Both the position numbers and the translations under genes were made by a program. The notes beneath the pieces are model-generated. The model did no database searches. It worked only from the letters and a program-made list of their open reading frames with translations, and had not been told where the DNA came from. A stretch of 64,000 nucleotides of DNA from assembly GCF_052324685.1 (NCBI RefSeq), contig NC_135212.1:14331910-14395909 (forward strand), in the 5' to 3' direction. This DNA is from Brachyhypopomus gauderio (Eukaryota; Chordata; Actinopteri; Gymnotiformes; Hypopomidae). This document shows positions 58,782-64,000 of the stretch, piece after piece; the first letter of the stretch is position 1, and each line of letters starts with the position of its first letter.

Positions 58782-59198
58782 CTCCGTAAACACTGGAGGT
58801 TAACCGGAAACGCGCGACATGGCGGAAATGAACCAACGTTTAACATGAAATGAAAAAAGGAAACAAAAAGGTTTTAGGACGATAGAAATGTACATGTCCG
58901 CAACGCTTAAATACACTGCTGGCTAAGCTGATTCTGAGCAAAGGGCCTTTAATATTTATGTTTAACTCGACCAACTCGGGCGCGGTTTGATTACGCAGGC
59001 GTGCGCGCGGAACCTGCGATCTACACCTCATGTGTGAGCGGAAGTGCGGGGCGAATATGACGCGGAAATGACGTGAAAGTCTGTGTTTTCCGCAGTCCAG
59101 CCCGCAGTGCTCGGCTGCAGCTCCGCTCCGTTTTGCTGTGTTGGTGCGCGACGATTCTGAACACCGCAGCTGCTATCCGCGATTTAATGTCCTGAACA
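58782..59198. promoter_or_regulatory. Bidirectional promoter between FBXL12 and LEPROTL1
   Basis: Only 417 bp separate the two start codons on opposite strands. The spacer is CpG-rich (gcgggggccaac, gcgtgcgcgcggaacctgcg) with several cggaa ETS-type sites (58801-58830, 59038-59070) and a tgacgt CRE-like site near 59069. No TATA box is evident. This fits a shared housekeeping promoter, but is inferred from arrangement only. Confidence 0.6.
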
Positions 59199-61851
59199 AT
59201 GGCTGGTATTAAAGGTGAGAAAGGGAATATTTATTAGCTACGCTCACATGTTGAGTGTGGTGTATAATGTGCATTTGTAGCTTGTTTATGTGAGAGGTTC
59301 CGGGCTTTGGGTCGCAGGCCAACGCGCATCTGTGAATTAAACGTGTAACTCACCCCATAAATTAATTAACTAATTAACTAACGGTGTAATTCAACCCCAG
59401 TATTTAACTAACTAACTAATTAATAAAGCAGCGCTATGAAAGTGATGGTATATGTCTCACTGCTCGGTGCAGCACCGACCGGAGGACGGTACCGGTACCG
59501 ATGACCGTGTTTGGTCTGTCGACCTGAATCTAACAGCACTCACTGATTATTAATGATCAATAGCGAGTGTTGACTGGCCGGACCCGCTGATGGGTCATAC
59601 TGTCATACTGTCATACTGTCATAGTGCCATATTGTCATACTGTCATAATGTCATAGTGTCATATTGTCATATTGTCATATTGTCATACTGTCATATTGTC
59701 GTACTGTCATAATGTCATAATGTCATAGTGTCATACTGTCATATTGTCATATTGTCATACTGTCATATTGTCATATTGTCATACTGTCATAATGTCATAG
59801 TGTCATATTGTCATACTGTCATATTGTACTGTCATAATGTCATAGTGTCATACTGTCATACTGTCATAATGTCATACTGTCATAATGTCATAATGTCATA
59901 CTGTCATAATGTCATATTGTCATATTGTCATATTGTCATATTGTCGTAGTGTCATATTGTCATAATGTCACCAGTGCCACCGGGTGTTGGTGATCTCGCT
60001 ACTTGATGGCAGCTGAGCCGTTTGACGCTGTTCTCTGTGTTACAGCCAGCCAGCTCGTGGGTTATTGACCGAATACTAACGGGCTTAAAAAATTGCATAA
60101 CCGATGAGTGCGTAGCCCCTGTTTTCTGCCATGGTGTCTCCTCATATCACTGCGCCGTTATACTGTATGCTCACCTCTCCCGAGGCTGGAGGTGTAGACC
60201 CAGGTGTGCAGACATCAGCCAGTCAGCCAGATCTTTGATGTCAGAGTACAGATCTGTGATGTTGATCTTCAGGTCTCTCGTGATGCACTTCTCTCATACT
60301 GTGTGCTGAAACCATGAGGCGCAGATCATGCATTACTGTGTACTGAGTCTGTAACCCTGGGCCAGCTGCAGCCAGAGCCACAGCAGGTCGGTGGGTTTGC
60401 CCTCCCACACAGTAACTGATTCTGGTCCTATTCATTCGCAGCTCTTATCAGTCTTTCCTTTGGGGGAGCCATTGGCCTCATGTTCCTGATGCTTGGCTGT
60501 GCCCTGCCTGTCTACAAGTAAGTAATGCAGTAAGCAAATTTTTTCTGTAATTTTTAATATATTTAGGCTAGCTGAAGTTTGTAATCAATTCCTGTAGTCA
60601 ATGTAAAACGTAATGATGAATATACCTGGACTGTCCGGTCTGTAATTATATTTGAGCAAGTTACTAAAACCTCTCACTGAAAGAAACTTATGTAGGCTTT
60701 GTGGATTATTATTGTGTTTGTGTGTGTGTCTCTCTCCATAGTGAATACTGGCCTCTCTTCCTGCTCTTTTTCTACATCCTGTCTCCTATCCCTTACTGCA
60801 TCTCTCGACGAGTGGTGGACGACACTGACTCGGCTAGTAATGCCTGCAAAGAGCTAGCCATCTTCCTCACCACCGGGATTGTTGTGTCAGCCTTTGGTCT
60901 TCCTATCATATTTGCACGTGCTGCTGTGGTAAATGCTGCTTCCTATACTTAATGAGTGTATAGTTTCCTCAAAACTGGATGAGGGTCTGTACCTGCTCCT
61001 GTGTGTCTGCTGTGTGTCACTCGTAGCTTGATCTGCTGCATGTGCTCATCTCTCTGCTCACACTAATGCTTTACACACAAAAATAGCTGTTGTGTGATGT
61101 TAAAGTGCTTTTAAAGTATTCCCAGTCAGGCAGTGAAAATTAAGTACTAATAAAATGACTTCCACTTAAACAGCCGGCATGCTTCATAATGCCTTGAGCC
61201 CTCCGCCTAAGAAGATTAGATCCAAGACAAGTCTGTTTCCAAAACTCCAGTACCACTAAGAACCTTGATTGGTGTTTCAGCCTGAGGTTCTTTATAAGCT
61301 GTGTTGGGTGGAGCTCTGGGTGAGAGGTTTGGTCATCCCAGATCAACGCCCAACGCACCATCATTTGAGATGGTTGAGGAGTCCCCACGCTGCCCTGAAC
61401 TTTACGCTCATCACTTTGCAGTTTTTATTGTTTGGACCAAATGCCTTGAATATGTAGTCTCACGTTAACCATGGCCAGTCTCTATAGTGTTCTTTGAGTT
61501 CTCACCAAATGCACCTGCAGATCTGTCTGTCCGATTGTTTTTTTAAGATCCTGCGTAGATTCTGTCTAAAGCATATTAATTTATGTTGGTCTGTACAAAT
61601 GTGAAAAGATGGGGCAGTAGAGTAGTGACCCCGTCACCTTTGTCCCTCCCTGCCTGTTTTCCCTCATGTACAGACGGGTGTTCAGAGAGCCTGGTGTTGC
61701 TTGTTAACTGATTCGTTTGTGTTTGTGTGTCCAGATCAAGTGGGGGGCGTGCGCTCTTGTTCTGACGGGAAACATCGTCATTTTCGGCACAATTCTGGGC
61801 TTCTTCCTCGTCTTCGGCTCCAACGACGACTTCAGCTGGCAGCAGTGGTAA
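59199..61851 (+). CDS. leprotl1: LEPROTL1, leptin receptor overlapping transcript-like 1 (four exons)
   Basis: Exons: 59199-59214, 60442-60517, 60742-60928, 61735-61851, in phase and totalling 396 nt (131 residues plus stop, the usual length). The start is MAGIK, and exon 2 continues [20 protein letters not shown]. Four membrane helices follow ([75 protein letters not shown]), and the protein ends NDDFSWQQW. Residues such as [10 protein letters not shown] and [13 protein letters not shown] favour LEPROTL1 over LEPROT. The family is related to yeast Vps55, acts in endosomal sorting and lowers growth hormone and leptin receptor levels at the cell surface. It is divergent from FBXL12. Confidence 0.96.
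59596..59968. repeat. 9-bp TGTCATAnT repeat in LEPROTL1 intron 1
   Basis: About 40 copies of tgtcatact/tgtcataat/tgtcatatt are present with occasional slips. A plus-strand open frame through it (Cys-His-Ile-Val) is repeat-derived. Confidence 0.93.
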
Positions 61852-63501
61852 AGCGGATCTAGGCGGACACATCTCGGCTCTTTTTATTCTATACTGTATA
61901 TTCTTATTATGACTTGTTGTTGTTATTGTTTTTATTTATGGTGACTGCCCATTCATATTGACAAGAAATCAGTGCAATAATTTCTTGCTGGGATCAGTCT
62001 GACCTCAGAAGGTTTTCCTGTTTTTGTTGATTGTTTTGTTGTTTTTGTTGATGGTTTTGTTGTTCTGCGGCGGTGTGTGCATGTGCTTGTCCTGCATCCT
62101 GTCCTGCGTCCCGTGGCAGGACCGTGCAGCTTCTCAAGAGCACAGCACATGGCACCATTAGCAGGGGACGAATCTGAACGATGTCCCTCCAGGACATGCC
62201 AAGACTCGTGTCCACCTGCCCCCTAAAAGCATGTGGAGGGATGTGGGAGGGGCTGTGGAGGAAAGTGGGAGGGAATTTGGGGGGTGGGGTGGGAGGGGCC
62301 ATGGGAGGGGGCGGGGCGTCTTGTTCCTGCAGACTCGCTGGCCTGTTTTGCAGTTTCACTGACGTCACCAGGGTCTGTAGATCGGGCTGCTCCCTCCATC
62401 CAGTGTGTGGTTGTGACAAACCTGCTTTCAAGCTTTTCTGAAACTATTAGTCTGTCTTGTGGGCTCGGTTATGGTAGCTTTTGCCTAACGCTACAGTGAA
62501 CGGCCTCTTTAAAACGCTGATGTATTAAGCCATGTTTGCTGTGTTCATGGGTATAGTGCTAATTTATTGAACTCAGATGCACTCTGTGCACCACAAACTG
62601 ATTGTAATGCTTTTACATTGTATAGTCTGCTTCCCTGGACATGTGTCCTAATGCCAGTGCTGTGTTTGAACAGGGCTTTGAGAAGTGATGCCCTGCTAAT
62701 GTAGTGCAGACTTGAAACTTAGTTCAAGTGTTATGGGCTTAGTGGTGATGTGTTGTGTGTAACACTGTGCTCTCCACCTAGTGCACACTACATGCCTAGT
62801 GTGGATGGAAGACCACTCACCTCTTAAAGTCTCCTGCTGTAGTTAAATATCATTGTCCTGAACAGAAGGTGACGAAAGTGACTCTCTCAATTTTACACTG
62901 TATAAGCAGACGCACTGACAATATTGTTACATTTTCTATATGTTATTCATATTTTTTGTTGTTCATTTGTTTAATTTTTACCTGGACTGGAGCATTTGTG
63001 TAGCGTACAACAGGACTGACTGAAAATGGAGATATGATTTAATATATTTGGTTGTAAAGACATACTACAAGCACGCATGTCAAGCTTTTAACCCAGTGCC
63101 AGATTTCTAATATCCACCTAAAGGAAATTTTACATTAAACAAAGAATTACCTTTGACTTACCACTAGGCTGCACCTGCAATGCTCTTGGCTTCTTCTGTT
63201 CTATGATTTTCTGTGATTTCCATGATTGCGTACTTGTCTTGGTTTTGATGAAGGTGGCCGTGTTTGGCTGAGTGGGGCTACATTCTAGTGAGGGTCAGAC
63301 TGTGAAGGAATCTCAAATCAATCTGGAATCAATGTTTTAGCATCATTTGAAATTAATCTGGATGTAAAATTGAAAAAAAAATTGAGACAATTTGAATCAA
63401 ATTAAGATGCAAAGGGCCGTAGAAATTATGTTTGTTTAACCAGAAGCTGAGAGACAATAATGTAACCTGGTTGTCTCTTCTTTCTTTCCATTTTTAATAA
63501 A
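61852..63501 (+). other. LEPROTL1 3' untranslated region (probable)
   Basis: No competing gene is seen between the stop codon and the AATAAA at 63496-63501. This gives a 3' UTR of about 1.65 kb, long but usual for this gene family. Small open frames within it have no recognisable content. Confidence 0.6.
63496..63501 (+). terminator. LEPROTL1 polyadenylation signal
   Basis: AATAAA is followed by a T-rich stretch and then GT-rich sequence (ctgtgtgatg), the normal layout of a cleavage site. Confidence 0.6.
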
Positions 63502-63714
63502 TGCAATTTTTTGAACAAATACTGGACTGTGTGATGCGAGATTTTGTTGGTATTAGGTTCAATTTGAATCAGATTCTGTATCAAGGTTGCCTGCTTGGGG
63601 TAAGGGGTTATTTTTTTCCTTCGGTTTGGGCAGAAATTGTCCTTTAAATAGCTCTAAAAGATCTGGGCTGGGTTTCCCAGAAACATTGTAAAACAATGAT
63701 TACCTTTAAATGGT

Positions 63715-63782
63715 TGCTGGAATAGTGCACTGAACATACTCTCGTAACAGGAATAGTACACTGAACATACTCTCGTAACAGG
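63715..63782. repeat. Tandem pair of a 32-bp unit
   Basis: The unit ggaatagtgcactgaacata plus ctctcgtaaca occurs twice in a row with one difference. No function is suggested. Confidence 0.8.
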
Positions 63783-64000
63783 ACTCTGATAAACCGATTG
63801 CTCTCTAACTCGGCTGTGCTTTAGTGTTGGATTTTGCTACTGTGTAAATCTGTATCTTCTGTTGTTCTTTCTGCCATGCAAATACAAGTGTGTATAGTGT
63901 CTTCTTAGGTGTCCTGTCACCTGCAGGTATATGTGGTCTTCCATTTGGTGATGAGGTCTGTTACTTCTGCCAGGTCTGCCTACCTCGTTGTCCTTCCTGC

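Noticed and set aside
59728-59949. Plus-strand 73-codon frame in LEPROTL1 intron 1
   Set aside because: It is entirely the 9-bp TGTCATAnT repeat.

Overview
This is vertebrate nuclear DNA, almost certainly from a ray-finned (teleost) fish. The genes are intron-rich and their products match vertebrate proteins. The transposon mix is typical of fish: Tc1, hAT, Harbinger, piggyBac, L2, RTE and L1/Tx1-like copies, together with very long CA/GT microsatellites. There are no bacterial operons and no CRISPR array. The species cannot be named from the sequence alone.

Five protein genes and one tRNA gene can be modelled with consistent splice sites and reading phases. From left to right: (1) BOD1L1, minus strand, 1759-14594, 16 coding exons visible, with its 3' end off the left edge. 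It is a replication-fork protection and chromatin factor with an N-terminal Shg1-type domain and a C-terminal AT-hook. (2) tRNA-Leu(AAG), minus, 14908-14989, just upstream of BOD1L1. (3) AURKB, minus, 23790-42822, nine coding exons encoding 324 residues. The first coding exon contributes only Met-Gln, and two introns are greatly enlarged by transposons and by a CA-rich array. (4) TMEM107, minus, 43632-45609, five exons, 140 residues. (5) FBXL12, minus, 56176-58781, three exons, 383 residues. (6) LEPROTL1, plus, 59199-61851, four exons, 131 residues, divergent from FBXL12 across a short CpG-rich spacer.

The gaps are mostly mobile DNA. Region 1-1333 is a broken Tc1 element. Region 4528-6860 is an L2 LINE inside a BOD1L1 intron. 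Region 15037-16405 is a 30-bp minisatellite with a 570-bp higher-order unit. Region 16.4-23.6 kb is a graveyard of decayed elements (hAT end, Tc1-like, RTE LINE, L1-like). Region 25543-35832, inside AURKB intron 5, is a nested set: a short hAT-like element holds a Harbinger element, whose transposase gene is in turn split by an L2 LINE and two hAT elements. Region 37018-42645, inside AURKB intron 1, is a CA array interrupted by nested hAT-like elements. Region 46.6-54.6 kb carries an LTR-like insertion, a broken gene of an unrecognised family, a piggyBac copy with one frameshift, and a hAT nested in a hAT.

The observations most worth checking are these. A 33-bp minisatellite appears to be a genuine in-frame exon of BOD1L1. 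A 34-bp minisatellite has multiplied the 3' splice acceptor of FBXL12 exon 3. The insertion order of the nested transposons can be read from 8-bp target duplications. A broken multi-exon gene at 47.6-48.8 kb does not match a family I can name.
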